This document shows positions 34,494 to 44,155 of a DNA stretch of 64,000 nucleotides, in pieces; within the stretch, counting starts at the first letter, position 1, and every line of letters begins with the position of its first letter. The translations under genes and the position numbers were made by a program. The stretch is from assembly GCA_028289285.1 (NCBI GenBank), contig JANQRF010000004.1:124001-188000 (forward strand). Reading direction: 5' to 3'. Under the pieces are notes generated by a model. That model was given only the letters and a program-made list of their open reading frames with translations. It had not been told where the DNA came from and made no database searches. This DNA comes from Alphaproteobacteria bacterium. Lineage in GTDB: Bacteria; Pseudomonadota; Alphaproteobacteria; Micavibrionales; Micavibrionaceae.

Positions 34494-35629
34494 GTAATAT
34501 TCCGGTCTTTTTACCCTATTTTACCGATGAAGAAATGGATATTGCCCGCGAGGCGCTGGAACTGCGATGGCTTGGGCCCGGCAGCTATGTGAAAGAGTTT
34601 GAACAAAAGCTTGCAGATTTTATCGGCATCGCGCCGTGGCAGGTCGTAGCTGTGAATACAGGTACATCTGCGGTGCATTTGGGTCTGGAGCTTTGTAGTG
34701 TCGGCGCAGGCGATGAGGTCATCACACCGTCTTTTAATAATATCTCCGATATTCAGATGATCCGCGCGCTCGGGGCCCAGCCTGTCTTTTGCGATGTCAA
34801 AGAAGATACGCTGACCATTGATCCGGATAAATTTGAAGACCTCATCACCGAAAAAACAAAAGCGATTATCTGTATTGATTATGGCTGCGCCTTAAGTGAT
34901 TTTGATGCGGTTAAGAAAATAGCTGATCGACATAGTGTGCCAGTTTTATATGATGCGGCGCATAGTTTTGGGTCATCTTATGACGGCAAAAAGATCGGGT
35001 CTTTTGGCGATGTTGTCACCTTTAGTTTTGATCCGGTGAAAAACATTACCTGTATTGATGGTGGCGCCGTGATTGTACGTGATGAAGATCAGGGACAGCG
35101 GCTGCGGCATATGCGGCTTTTAGGGCAGGAACAAAATCAGGCGGTGCTCGATCAAAATCAACGCGGCTGGCGCTATGATGTGACAGGCCCGGGCTATCGC
35201 TATCATCTCGCCAATCTGCACGGCGCGATCGGTATTCAGCAGATGAACAAGATCGATGATATCTATGCAAACCGGCAGCGTATGTTTGATACTTATGACC
35301 GGGCGCTTGAAGGTATAGACGGCATCGTAAAACCGGTTAAGAATGCAGCGGATATCATGCCCTTTATTTATGTGATCCGTGTTTTGGGCGGGCAGAGGGA
35401 AGCTTTTATGGCCTATCTGGCCGAAAACGGCGTGGATACAGGCATTCACTGGCAGCCTAATCACGGATTTACGCTATTCAAGGATTGTCGTCGTGGCGAT
35501 TTAAGCGTCACGGATATGATCGGCGATCAGATTGTGACACTGCCGTCCTACCCAGAACTTCAGGATGACCAGGTTGAATTTATTGCGCAAGTCATCAAGA
35601 ATTTTTTCAAACAAAAAGCGGCGGCCTAG
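34490..35629 (+). CDS. DegT/DnrJ/EryC1-family sugar aminotransferase
   Basis: A 379-residue PLP enzyme. The Schiff-base lysine lies in TFSFDPVKNITCIDGGAV, and YDAAHSFGS contains the PLP-contacting Asp. A lysine rather than the histidine of RfbH (the 3-dehydratase) indicates amination, so the product after rfbFG is likely a CDP-linked 3- or 4-amino-6-deoxyhexose. It is coupled to rfbG by ATGA and followed without gap by an RmlC-like epimerase. Confidence 0.92.
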   Translation: MSNIPVFLPYFTDEEMDIAREALELRWLGPGSYVKEFEQKLADFIGIAPWQVVAVNTGTSAVHLGLELCSVGAGDEVITPSFNNISDIQMIRALGAQPVFCDVKEDTLTIDPDKFEDLITEKTKAIICIDYGCALSDFDAVKKIADRHSVPVLYDAAHSFGSSYDGKKIGSFGDVVTFSFDPVKNITCIDGGAVIVRDEDQGQRLRHMRLLGQEQNQAVLDQNQRGWRYDVTGPGYRYHLANLHGAIGIQQMNKIDDIYANRQRMFDTYDRALEGIDGIVKPVKNAADIMPFIYVIRVLGGQREAFMAYLAENGVDTGIHWQPNHGFTLFKDCRRGDLSVTDMIGDQIVTLPSYPELQDDQVEFIAQVIKNFFKQKAAA

Positions 35630-36064
35630 ATGATAGAGGGCGTACATCATATTCCGCTCAAGCGCATAGAAAATCCGCAAGGCGATATCCTGCATATGCT
35701 GCGCGCGACCGACCCGCATTTTGATGCATTCGGCGAAATTTATTTTTCATGGATTAAACCGGGTGTAATTAAACCTTGGCGTAAGCATAGGTCCCAAATT
35801 TCAAATATCGCCGTGCCGGTCGGCAACGTGCGTTGCGTGATTTATGATGACCGCGAAGGCAGTAATACATCCGGACAGTTTCAAAGCTTTGATCTTGGAG
35901 AGAGTAATTATGCGCTTTTAAAAATTGAACCGGGCCTGTGGCATGCATTTACGGGTTTGGCTGAAGCGCCGGCGCTCATTGCCAATTGTACCTCTGCGCC
36001 GCATGATCCAGATGAGAGTGAGAAATGCGATCTCGATGCTATTGCGTATGAGTGGGGGGTGTAA
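35630..36064 (+). CDS. RmlC-like sugar 3,5-epimerase/cupin protein
   Basis: A 144-residue single cupin domain. MLRATDPHFDAFGEIYFSWI, the KPWRKHRSQ segment and GLWHAFTGL match short relatives of dTDP-4-dehydrorhamnose 3,5-epimerase, although the catalytic His/Tyr arrangement of full-length RmlC is only partly visible. In this place it probably epimerises the CDP-4-keto-6-deoxyhexose made by rfbFG. It starts immediately after the aminotransferase stop and shares a base with the GT2 start. Confidence 0.8.
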   Translation: MIEGVHHIPLKRIENPQGDILHMLRATDPHFDAFGEIYFSWIKPGVIKPWRKHRSQISNIAVPVGNVRCVIYDDREGSNTSGQFQSFDLGESNYALLKIEPGLWHAFTGLAEAPALIANCTSAPHDPDESEKCDLDAIAYEWGV

Positions 36065-36879
36065 TGTCATCTGCGCCCCTTGTTTCCGTTATCGTTCCGA
36101 CTTATAAGCGTCCAGATTTTCTCAAAAAGACCATTCAGTCTATTCTGGATCAGAGCTATCGCAATATAGAGCTGATCGTGATTTCAAACGGCGTGAACCC
36201 GGACAATGAATCTGTTGTAAAAGAGTTTAACGATTCACGCCTGACTTATGCAGACCAAGAAAATACAGGCGGGCCGTCCGCGCCGCGTAATCACGGTATT
36301 CGGTTGGCAAAAGGCGCATATATTGCGGTTTGTGACGATGATGATCTTTGGCTGCCTGATAAGCTGGAAAAACAAATCCAGGCTTTAGAATCTGATAATG
36401 ATGCAGGCTTATGTTACACGAATGTGATTTCTTTTGATGATAGCGGGCGTGAATGGTCGGATGAACGCTATCTCACAAATTTTGATGTGATGCGTTTAAA
36501 AAATGCCGTGCCGATTTCGTCTGTGCTTGTACGCACAAATCTTATTCAAGCTGTCGGTGGGTTTGAAGAATCTAAAATTGTCGGAGATTCCGAAGATTAC
36601 GAATTTGTCCTACGCTGCGCCGCCAATGCAAATTTTTCGTATGTTGATGAAAAGCTTGTAAAATATTGGGCGGGTACGAACCGGACAACGTCAACGGATG
36701 AAGAACGCACAATTGCCGATGCATGGGCGCATTTCACGGATGTAATGGGATGTCACTGGTGTGTGATTAAGAAAACAGATGTGAGCCCGTTTAAATTTAT
36801 CCTGCCGGCTTTTTATCATTTTGGGATTTTCGCAAAGACAGCGGTCTATTTGATCTGCAAAAAGGTTGGGTTGAAATAG
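36064..36879 (+). CDS. GT2-family glycosyltransferase
   Basis: A 271-residue GT-A enzyme: VSVIVPTYKRPDFLKKTI at the N terminus, VISNGVNPDN, CDDDDLWLPDKLEKQI as the metal-binding DxD-type acidic motif, and GDSEDYEFVLRC near the acceptor site. The ATG at 36064 overlaps the upstream TAA (TAATG) after a GGGGGG run. It likely adds the CDP-derived sugar or an adjacent residue to the growing chain. It ends the plus-strand operon, two bases from the convergent asnB gene. Confidence 0.9.
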   Translation: MSSAPLVSVIVPTYKRPDFLKKTIQSILDQSYRNIELIVISNGVNPDNESVVKEFNDSRLTYADQENTGGPSAPRNHGIRLAKGAYIAVCDDDDLWLPDKLEKQIQALESDNDAGLCYTNVISFDDSGREWSDERYLTNFDVMRLKNAVPISSVLVRTNLIQAVGGFEESKIVGDSEDYEFVLRCAANANFSYVDEKLVKYWAGTNRTTSTDEERTIADAWAHFTDVMGCHWCVIKKTDVSPFKFILPAFYHFGIFAKTAVYLICKKVGLK

Positions 36880-36881
36880 CC

Positions 36882-38852
36882 TTACATCCAACGCTGCGCC
36901 CAGCTTTGGGCGATAAGAATATCCCAGAGATAATAATTCCAGTCGCGCTTGCCGGAGATATGTTCGTCCCACAGGTTACGGATGGGCGCGGGGTGGAAGA
37001 GGTCCTGTTTTTCAAGCTCACTTTCAGAAAGCAAATCTTCGGCCCAGCCTTTTAACGGACCGCGCAGCCAGCCTGCCATCGGCACGCCAAAACCTTGTTT
37101 GGGTCTGTCGGTAATCTCTTGAGGCACATAACGGTTTAAAAGATGTTTAAGAATGCGCTTTTGATTGCCGTTTTCGTATTTAAATGCGGTCGGCAGGCGC
37201 CAGGCAAATTCAACCACATTTTTATCAAGAAGCGGCGCGCGGGCTTCAAGCGCATGATCCATGCTGGCGCGGTCGACTTTGACTAGAATGTCATCGGGTA
37301 GGTAGGCAATCGTATCAAAATATTGTGCGCGGGCGATGATATCCCGCATATCAATATCATTGGCCGGATCCGTTACAGGGCTGAGCGGTTCATGCCCGCC
37401 TTTAACGATGCTGCCCGGGTCTTTCCAGTGCGAAATAATCTGCATGAACAGATCATCAAAGTCTTTGGCCTGAATATAAGAGGCGGCGATATGAAGACGG
37501 TGGCCGGTGAGCTCACGCCCCAAGGCTTTTTTGAGCGGGTGATACACCGGAGACATGAGGACATCCCAGGTGCGCGCCGGGAAAAGCCGGATTAGAGCCG
37601 CTGCTGGCAGGCGCATCAAGGCCGGGTATCTAAGAATATTTGCACATAGGCGCTGCGCCCATTTATAACGGTCATAACCTGCAAAGCTTTCATCCCCGCC
37701 GTCTCCGCTTAAAGCAACGGTGACTTCCTGCCGGGCCAGGCGGGAGACATGCCAGGTCGGAATTTGAGACATATCGGCAAAAGGTTCATCATAAATATCG
37801 GCAAGGCGCGGGATGACCTCACGGGTTTCTTCGGAGGTCACAAAAAAAGTTTTATGATCTGTGCCTAAATGCACAGCGACGGCTTCGGCATGATCGCTTT
37901 CATTAAAGGCCGCTTCTTCAAACCCGATGGAATAGGTTTTTACTTTTTGATCCGACAGCGATTGCATGAGCGCAACGATAAGAGAGGAATCAATTCCGCC
38001 GGAGAGAAATGCGCCAAGCGGCACATCTGAAATCATGCGTAGTTTCGTGGCGTGTTTTAAAAGGTCTTCAAGCTCACCTGCGGCCTGTTCAAAAGAGCCT
38101 GTAAATGGCTGTGACTGGCCGTTTTGAACGGTCTCTTTCATCGACCAGAAAGATTTCATTCCCTCTAAAAGAGCGGTGCCTTTTGGCATTGGTTTTGTGA
38201 GATCATAGGTGACAAAGCTGCCTGGATTTAATTTATAAATACCCTCGTAAATGGAATACGGGGCTGGCACGTAATTATGGCGCAGGAATAAACTTAAGGC
38301 GCCGCGATTGAGATTTGTTTCAAAACCGGGTAGGCAAACAAGGGCTTTGAGTTCAGAGGCGAAAGCTAAATGTTTACCTGCATGACCAAAATAAAGTGGC
38401 TTCTTACCCAGATGATCGCGGGCAAGAGTAAGTGTTTTTTCTTTGCGGTCATATAGGGCAATCGCAAACATGCCGTAAATCGCTTTAAGCGTTTTTTCAA
38501 TTCCATGATGCTGGATATGGGCCAGCATAACTTCGCTATCTGAATGGCCGCGGAAAATATGGCCGCGTTCTTCAAGCGGTTTGCGCAGTTCTAAGAAATT
38601 ATAAATCTCACCGTTAAAAGTGATGACATAGCGCTCATCAGCGGAGATCATCGGCTGATGACCCTCGGGCGAAAGATCGATAATGGCCAGCCGCCGCTGG
38701 CTCAAAACAAGGCCTGTTTCCGGGTCCGCCCAGTGGCCCTGATCATCCGGCCCGCGATGGGCAATAGAATCGCTCATACGAGTGCTAAGCGCTTCTAATT
38801 CCTGCGTATTTAAATCTTTCTCCAGCCGGATGAGCCCGTTAATGCCGCACAT
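36882..38852 (-). CDS. asnB: Asparagine synthase (glutamine-hydrolysing), second paralogue
   Basis: A 656-residue class II amidotransferase with Cys2 (MCGINGLIR) as nucleophile, glutaminase motifs RLAIIDLSPEGHQPM and ITFNGEIYNFLELR, and PP-loop SGGIDSSLIVAL near residue 273. This length and the DKPL-type DHLGKKPLYF segment match exopolysaccharide-locus asparagine synthases. It likely amidates a uronic or nonulosonic acid, or supplies asparagine; the first asnB at 23964 is clearly different in sequence. It lies opposite the two plus-strand blocks. Confidence 0.9.
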   Translation of the reverse strand: MCGINGLIRLEKDLNTQELEALSTRMSDSIAHRGPDDQGHWADPETGLVLSQRRLAIIDLSPEGHQPMISADERYVITFNGEIYNFLELRKPLEERGHIFRGHSDSEVMLAHIQHHGIEKTLKAIYGMFAIALYDRKEKTLTLARDHLGKKPLYFGHAGKHLAFASELKALVCLPGFETNLNRGALSLFLRHNYVPAPYSIYEGIYKLNPGSFVTYDLTKPMPKGTALLEGMKSFWSMKETVQNGQSQPFTGSFEQAAGELEDLLKHATKLRMISDVPLGAFLSGGIDSSLIVALMQSLSDQKVKTYSIGFEEAAFNESDHAEAVAVHLGTDHKTFFVTSEETREVIPRLADIYDEPFADMSQIPTWHVSRLARQEVTVALSGDGGDESFAGYDRYKWAQRLCANILRYPALMRLPAAALIRLFPARTWDVLMSPVYHPLKKALGRELTGHRLHIAASYIQAKDFDDLFMQIISHWKDPGSIVKGGHEPLSPVTDPANDIDMRDIIARAQYFDTIAYLPDDILVKVDRASMDHALEARAPLLDKNVVEFAWRLPTAFKYENGNQKRILKHLLNRYVPQEITDRPKQGFGVPMAGWLRGPLKGWAEDLLSESELEKQDLFHPAPIRNLWDEHISGKRDWNYYLWDILIAQSWAQRWM

Positions 38853-38960
38853 ATCGTTATCCTTTTATCCGCGCTCATACTACACGGGCCCGGCAGGCTT
38901 GCAAGGCGCGAAAAACCCGCGTATCAGTAGGGGCTGAAAAATACAGAGAAACGAAGGCAA

Positions 38961-40238
38961 ATGTCTGAAAAAATTGCAGTAATCGGGCTTGGATATGTGG
39001 GATTGCCGCTCGCGCTCGCGCTTGCGGACGCGTTCGATTCTGTGCACGGATTTGATATTAATGAGGGCCGCATTTCGGCACTCCAAAAAGGCGAGGATGA
39101 AACGCATGAAGCCGATCCGGCAAAATTAAAAGAAACATCCCTGGTTTTGACGGCAGACATACAGGATTTAAAAGACTGTACGTTTTTTATTGTCTCCGTC
39201 CCGACGCCGATTGATGTGAATAAACAACCTGATTTATCGCCGATGCTGGGCGCTTCCAGGACGATTGCGCAGGTGCTAAAAAAAGACGATGTGGTGGTCT
39301 ATGAATCGACCGTCTATCCGGGTGTAACGGAAGATGTGTGCGGGCCGGTCATTGCAGCGGAAAGCGGTTTAACACAAAGTGAAGATTTCAAGCTTGGTTA
39401 TTCGCCGGAAAGAATTAATCCGGGCGATAAAGAGCACACGATTGAAAAAATCGTCAAAGTGGTTTCCGGGGAAGATGCAGAGACCCTGGAGCGCGTTTCA
39501 AAAGTGTATGAAGCCATTATCACTGCAGGTATTCATAAAGCGCCGTCTATCAAAGTCGCTGAAAGTGCAAAGGTGATTGAGAATATTCAGCGGGACTTGA
39601 ATATCGCGCTGATGAACGAGCTTTCCATTATTTTTGACCAGCTGGATATCCGTACCAAAGATGTTCTGGAAGCGGCCGGAACCAAATGGAATTTCCTGCC
39701 TTTTACGCCGGGGCTTGTCGGCGGGCATTGCATCGGGGTGGATCCGTATTATTTGACGACGTGCGCAGCCAATGCAGGATACCATGCGGAAGTGATTCTG
39801 GCCGGACGGCGGATTAATGACGGGATGGGCGCCTTTATCGCCGGGAAAGTCATGCGCATGCTGGCGCGGCGGGAGATTGTGCCCTCCAAGGCAAAGATTG
39901 GTATTCTCGGCCTGACCTTTAAAGAGAATGTGCCGGACCTGCGCAATTCCAAAGTGCCTGATATTATCCATGAGCTTTCGAAATATCACGCGCAGCCAAT
40001 CATCCATGATGCGTATGCAAATCCAGATGAGGCAAATGAGGAATATAATCTGTCTTTATCCTCCCTGGATGATTTTAAAGATCTGGATGTTTTGATTCTG
40101 GCTGTACCGCATCAAGCCTATCTTGAAAAAAACGGCGGTACGTTGCATTCTTACCTGCGAAAAGACGGCATTCTTATTGATATCAAATCAGCATTAAATC
40201 CAGATGATTTTAAAAACTATCGGTATTGGAGCCTGTAA
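38961..40238 (+). CDS. tviB: UDP-N-acetyl-hexosamine 6-dehydrogenase (TviB/WbpA type)
   Basis: A 425-residue UDP-sugar dehydrogenase. NAD-binding GLGYVGLPLALAL starts at about residue 9; VYESTVYPGVTE, GYSPERINPGDKEHTI and the catalytic Cys257 in GGHCIGVDPYYL are all present, as in TviB/WbpO/Cap5L enzymes that oxidise UDP-GlcNAc or UDP-GalNAc to the uronic acid. Oxidation of UDP-glucose is less likely given GYSPERINPGD. It pairs with the epimerase gene, sharing one base (TAATG). Confidence 0.9.
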   Translation: MSEKIAVIGLGYVGLPLALALADAFDSVHGFDINEGRISALQKGEDETHEADPAKLKETSLVLTADIQDLKDCTFFIVSVPTPIDVNKQPDLSPMLGASRTIAQVLKKDDVVVYESTVYPGVTEDVCGPVIAAESGLTQSEDFKLGYSPERINPGDKEHTIEKIVKVVSGEDAETLERVSKVYEAIITAGIHKAPSIKVAESAKVIENIQRDLNIALMNELSIIFDQLDIRTKDVLEAAGTKWNFLPFTPGLVGGHCIGVDPYYLTTCAANAGYHAEVILAGRRINDGMGAFIAGKVMRMLARREIVPSKAKIGILGLTFKENVPDLRNSKVPDIIHELSKYHAQPIIHDAYANPDEANEEYNLSLSSLDDFKDLDVLILAVPHQAYLEKNGGTLHSYLRKDGILIDIKSALNPDDFKNYRYWSL

Positions 40239-41257
40239 TGGGTAAAAAAATTCTTGTTACTGGCACAGCAGGCTTTATCGGCTTTCATATGGCTCGCGCT
40301 TTGTGTGCGGAAGGGCACATTGTCCGCGGCTATGACAACGTCAATGATTATTACGATGTGACTTTAAAAGAAGCGCGTCTCAAAGAACTTGAAAAGCTCG
40401 ATAATTATAATTTCACTTTTACGCGCGCCGACCTGGAAGACCAGGCAGCCGTTGAAAAAACCTTTGAAGAATTTGAACCCGAAGTCGTCATAAATCTTGC
40501 CGCGCAGGCTGGCGTGCGTTATTCGCTAAGCCATCCGCGGGCTTATATGCGTTCTAATATAGATGGTTTTCTCAATATTCTTGAATGCTGCAGGCATGCA
40601 AAAATATCCAATCTGATCTATGCCTCTTCGTCTTCTGTCTATGGTGCGAACGGCAAAATGCCTTTTGCTGTTGAGGATAATGTTGACCATCCGGTCAGCC
40701 TGTATGCCGCAACGAAAAAATCAAATGAATTAATGGCCCATACCTATGCGCATTTGTACGGTGTGCCGTGTACGGGCCTGCGCTTTTTTACGGTATACGG
40801 GCCGTGGGGCCGTCCCGATATGGCAATGTATATTTTTACCAAAGCAATTATCGAAGGCCAGCCGATTGATGTTTATAATGACGGAAATATGATGCGTGAT
40901 TTCACCTATATTGATGACATCATTGCCGGGATGATGCCGCTGATTGATCTTCCGGCGAAGGCTAATGACAACTGGGATAAAATGAGCCCGGACCCGTCTT
41001 CGTCGAATGTACCCTACGCGCTTTACAATATTGGTAATAACAAGCCTGTGAATTTGCTGGATATGATTGACATTTTAGAAGATGCGGTTGGACAAAAAGC
41101 TGAAAAACGGTTCCTGCCGCTCCAACCCGGCGATGTTGAGGAAACCTATGCCAATATTGATGCGCTACATAAGCTGACCGGCTTTACGCCTGAAACCTCT
41201 TTGGAAGAAGGCATTCAGAAATTTGTTGATTGGTATAAGGAATACCATCAGACTTAA
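40238..41257 (+). CDS. UDP-glucuronate-type epimerase (CapI/LspL-like)
   Basis: A 339-residue extended SDR starting at the ATG that overlaps the TAA of the dehydrogenase. VTGTAGFIGFHMARAL, the NVNDYYDVTLKEARL insertion characteristic of UDP-glucuronate 4-epimerases, ASSSSVYG, and YAATKKSNELMAHTYAHLYG with Tyr-x3-Lys are visible. Next to a UDP-HexNAc dehydrogenase it may epimerise UDP-GlcNAcA to UDP-GalNAcA (TviC-like role), but the sequence resembles the glucuronate group more. Confidence 0.88.
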   Translation: MGKKILVTGTAGFIGFHMARALCAEGHIVRGYDNVNDYYDVTLKEARLKELEKLDNYNFTFTRADLEDQAAVEKTFEEFEPEVVINLAAQAGVRYSLSHPRAYMRSNIDGFLNILECCRHAKISNLIYASSSSVYGANGKMPFAVEDNVDHPVSLYAATKKSNELMAHTYAHLYGVPCTGLRFFTVYGPWGRPDMAMYIFTKAIIEGQPIDVYNDGNMMRDFTYIDDIIAGMMPLIDLPAKANDNWDKMSPDPSSSNVPYALYNIGNNKPVNLLDMIDILEDAVGQKAEKRFLPLQPGDVEETYANIDALHKLTGFTPETSLEEGIQKFVDWYKEYHQT

Positions 41258-41261
41258 ACCT

Positions 41262-41900
41262 ATGCACTTTTTAATGACAGCTTTGCTTTGCCTGTGTGTT
41301 TGCATGCAGGCAAAGGCGCGCCCCGTTTCTTATCAGGGCGGGTGGACGGCAATGTTCATGAATGACGCCGATAAACATTCTGCGCATATTCATTATTCCC
41401 CGACAGTGAACACATCCCTTGGGTACAAACTTGAATATTGGCGGGATGGAGATTTCACGGTCAATGCCATTCAGATGAATAATCTTCTCAAACGCTGGAA
41501 TAAAAAAGGCTCGCAAGCCAATATCTATCTGAAATCCGGTCTGGGCGTGGCTTACAGTGATGCGGGCGATTTTGACGGGGAGACAGATCCGGCAGGGTTT
41601 GTCGGGCTGGCGGCAGACTGGGAGAACAGGCGGTTTTTCGTTTCTTACGAAAACCGCTATACCGAAGCCGGGGATATTGCCGATTTTTATACGCAAAGTG
41701 CGCGGGTGGGTATCACGCCTTATATAGGAGAGTTTGGCGATTTGCATACATGGATCATGCTTCAGGCTGATCATAAGCCGGAAAGTGATAATACGCTGAC
41801 CTTTACACCGCTTATACGCATGTTCAAAGGTGTCCATCTTGGTGAAGCCGGTATCAGCGATGAAGGTGATATCTTATTCAATTATGTGATACGGTATTAA
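41262..41900 (+). CDS. Secreted protein of unknown function
   Basis: A 212-residue protein. The ATG at 41262 gives a clear signal peptide (MTALLCLCVCMQAKA, cleavage likely after AKA) and is preferred over an upstream frame extension into the epimerase gene. The mature part is rich in aromatic and alternating residues (SYQGGWTAMFMND, FVSYENRYTEAG, HTWIMLQADHK), consistent with a beta-barrel or an outer-membrane-associated fold, and ends in NYVIRY with a terminal aromatic. It is followed one base later by a heavy-metal-binding protein, suggesting a metal-related pair; otherwise unknown. Confidence 0.68.
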   Translation: MHFLMTALLCLCVCMQAKARPVSYQGGWTAMFMNDADKHSAHIHYSPTVNTSLGYKLEYWRDGDFTVNAIQMNNLLKRWNKKGSQANIYLKSGLGVAYSDAGDFDGETDPAGFVGLAADWENRRFFVSYENRYTEAGDIADFYTQSARVGITPYIGEFGDLHTWIMLQADHKPESDNTLTFTPLIRMFKGVHLGEAGISDEGDILFNYVIRY

Positions 41901-41901
41901 T

Positions 41902-42189
41902 ATGAAGCATATTTTTCTGACGTTGTTTTTGATCTTTTGTATAAGCCCGGCTTTTGCAGCTGAAAAAGATGTCGTGATTAAAGTGAATGGCATGGTCTGC
42001 GATTTTTGTGCGCAGTCCGTGCTGAAAATTTTTAGCAAAGAAGAGGGCGTCACAGATATTGATGTCAGCCTGGATGAAAGCACAGTGTCTTTAAATCTTG
42101 AGGACGGCGCGACGATCACAGATGAAAAGATCGCCGAAATTATCAATTTCTCCGGCTACGACCTGGTTGAGATTATATGCATACAATAA
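41902..42189 (+). CDS. Periplasmic heavy-metal-associated (HMA/MerP-like) protein
   Basis: A 95-residue protein with signal peptide (cleavage likely after AFA, residue 19) and one HMA domain. GMVCDFCAQSV contains the GMxCxxC metal-binding motif. Related proteins bind Cu(I) or Hg(II); alone, without a P-type ATPase or reductase nearby, a copper-scavenging or delivery role is more likely. The preceding secreted protein is probably co-transcribed. The gene ends three bases before typA on the other strand. Confidence 0.88.
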   Translation: MKHIFLTLFLIFCISPAFAAEKDVVIKVNGMVCDFCAQSVLKIFSKEEGVTDIDVSLDESTVSLNLEDGATITDEKIAEIINFSGYDLVEIICIQ

Positions 42190-42192
42190 GGT

Positions 42193-44013
42193 TTAGGCCG
42201 CTCGGCTTGCTTTTTTACGCTCATGCGGGCACAGGAATTTTTTGCGCAGGCGAAGATTTTCCGGTGTCACTTCCAAAAGCTCATCTTCATTGATATAGGC
42301 CATCATTTCTTCCAGGCTCATTTGCCGCGGCGGGGTGAGTGTTACGGCATCATCGGTGCCGCTGGCGCGTACGTTGGTGAGCTTTTTACCTTTGAGGACA
42401 TTCACTTCCAGATCGTTATCCCGGCTATGCTCCCCGACAATCATACCCTGATAGACAGGGGTCTGATGACCGATAAACATCACCCCGCGATCCTGCAGGT
42501 TAAAAATCGCATAGGCAACGGCGGTTCCGGTTTCGGTTGAAATCAGCGCCCCGTTACGGCGCTGGGGCACATCGCCTTTATAAGGTGCATAAGAATGATA
42601 GAGGCGGTTCATCACGCCTGTACCGCGCGTTTGGGTCAAAAACCGGCTTTGATATCCAATCAGCCCGCGGGACGGCGCATGAAAAATAATCCGTGTTTTG
42701 CCGGCGCCTGAAGAGCGCATATCCACCATTTCAGCTTTGCGTTTATTCATCGCATCGACAACGCTTGAGGAGAATTCTTCATCGACATCAATGATGACTT
42801 CTTCAATCGGTTCCAGCCTTTGTCCGTCTTCTTCTTTGAATAAAACTTTCGGGCGAGAGACGGTGAGCTCAAATCCTTCCCGGCGCATAGTTTCGATCAG
42901 AACGCCAAGTTGCAATTCCCCGCGTCCGCCGATTTCAAAGGAGTCTTTCTCCGCGCTTTCTTTAAAGGTAATGGCAACATTGGTTTCAGCTTCGGCCAAA
43001 AGCCGTTCCCGGATCATGGTCGAGGTCACTTTCTTACCTTCGCGCCCGGCAAACGGGGAATCGTTCACGCTGATGGTGACAGCCATAGTCGGCGGATCGA
43101 TGGGGGTTGAGGCAATCGGTGTGCTTTCCGCCGGGTCGCAAATCGTATCTGCAACCGAAGCTTTGGTCAGACCGGCAATGCAGATAATGTCGCCTGCATG
43201 CACTTCCTCGACCGGCACGCGCTCCGTGCCTTCAAACATCAATAGTTTGGTCAGACGGCCGGTTTCAACTGCATCACCGTTTAGATTAATCGCCTTCACC
43301 GCGTCATTGACTTTTGCTGATCCGTGTACGACACGCCCTGTAAGGCAGCGCCCTAAAAACGGGTCAGAATCAAGAAGCGTGGCGAGCATCGCAAACGGCT
43401 TGCCTTCCTGCACGTTGGGGGCAGGGACATGATCAAGGATCAGATCAAGGAGCGGGTGCAGGTTTTCTTTCGGGTCATTATCCAGATCGCGTACGCACCA
43501 CCCGTCCCGCCCTGAGGCATAGAGAATCGGGAAATCAAGCTGCGCATCATTTGCATCCAAGGATACAAACAGATCAAAGACTTCATCAACCACCTCTTCC
43601 GGGCGTCCATCCGGGCGGTCGATTTTGTTGATAATCACAATCGGGCGCAGGCCTTGCTTTAAGGCTTTGCCCAAAACGAACTTGGTTTGCGGCATCGGGC
43701 CTTCGGCGGCATCGGTCAGCAAAATCACCCCGTCCGCCATATGCAGCACGCGCTCCACTTCGCCGCCGAAATCGGCATGGCCCGGCGTATCGATAATATT
43801 GATGCGCGTGCCTTCCCACTGAATGGAGGTCGGCTTGGCCAGGATGGTGATGCCGCGTTCTTTTTCAAGATCGCCTGAATCCATCAGCCGCTCATCGACT
43901 TTCTGATTGTCGCGAAACATGCCGCTTTGTTTCATCAGGCTGTCAATCAGGGTTGTTTTGCCGTGATCCACATGGGCGATAATCGCGATATTGCGCAGAT
44001 TTATATGTGTCAT
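42193..44013 (-). CDS. typA: Ribosome-associated GTPase TypA/BipA
   Basis: A 606-residue translational GTPase. I start it at 44013 ([12 protein letters not shown]) because the P-loop [10 protein letters not shown] then sits at its usual place; the frame extends to 44118 but that part is not conserved. [15 protein letters not shown] (G3), NKIDRP (G4) and LYASGRDG (G5-like) follow, and the C-terminal [10 protein letters not shown] and [13 protein letters not shown] are BipA-specific. It aids ribosome assembly and stress adaptation. Confidence 0.96.
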   Translation of the reverse strand: MTHINLRNIAIIAHVDHGKTTLIDSLMKQSGMFRDNQKVDERLMDSGDLEKERGITILAKPTSIQWEGTRINIIDTPGHADFGGEVERVLHMADGVILLTDAAEGPMPQTKFVLGKALKQGLRPIVIINKIDRPDGRPEEVVDEVFDLFVSLDANDAQLDFPILYASGRDGWCVRDLDNDPKENLHPLLDLILDHVPAPNVQEGKPFAMLATLLDSDPFLGRCLTGRVVHGSAKVNDAVKAINLNGDAVETGRLTKLLMFEGTERVPVEEVHAGDIICIAGLTKASVADTICDPAESTPIASTPIDPPTMAVTISVNDSPFAGREGKKVTSTMIRERLLAEAETNVAITFKESAEKDSFEIGGRGELQLGVLIETMRREGFELTVSRPKVLFKEEDGQRLEPIEEVIIDVDEEFSSSVVDAMNKRKAEMVDMRSSGAGKTRIIFHAPSRGLIGYQSRFLTQTRGTGVMNRLYHSYAPYKGDVPQRRNGALISTETGTAVAYAIFNLQDRGVMFIGHQTPVYQGMIVGEHSRDNDLEVNVLKGKKLTNVRASGTDDAVTLTPPRQMSLEEMMAYINEDELLEVTPENLRLRKKFLCPHERKKASRAA

Positions 44014-44155
44014 GGGCCCTTGGATAGAGGGTTTGGGTCCAAAAAGAAAGAGAATAATCCATGCCCGCGTCCGAAAACGCTTTTGCGCGATGTAAAACTC
44101 ATCTAAAATCGGTTTCATCCCGTAAGAAAGTTAAACATTCTGTGAGGTCCGTATC

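Noticed and set aside
42193-44118. Longer start (44118) for typA
   Set aside because: The 35 extra residues are not conserved in BipA, whose N terminus matches the Met at 44013.
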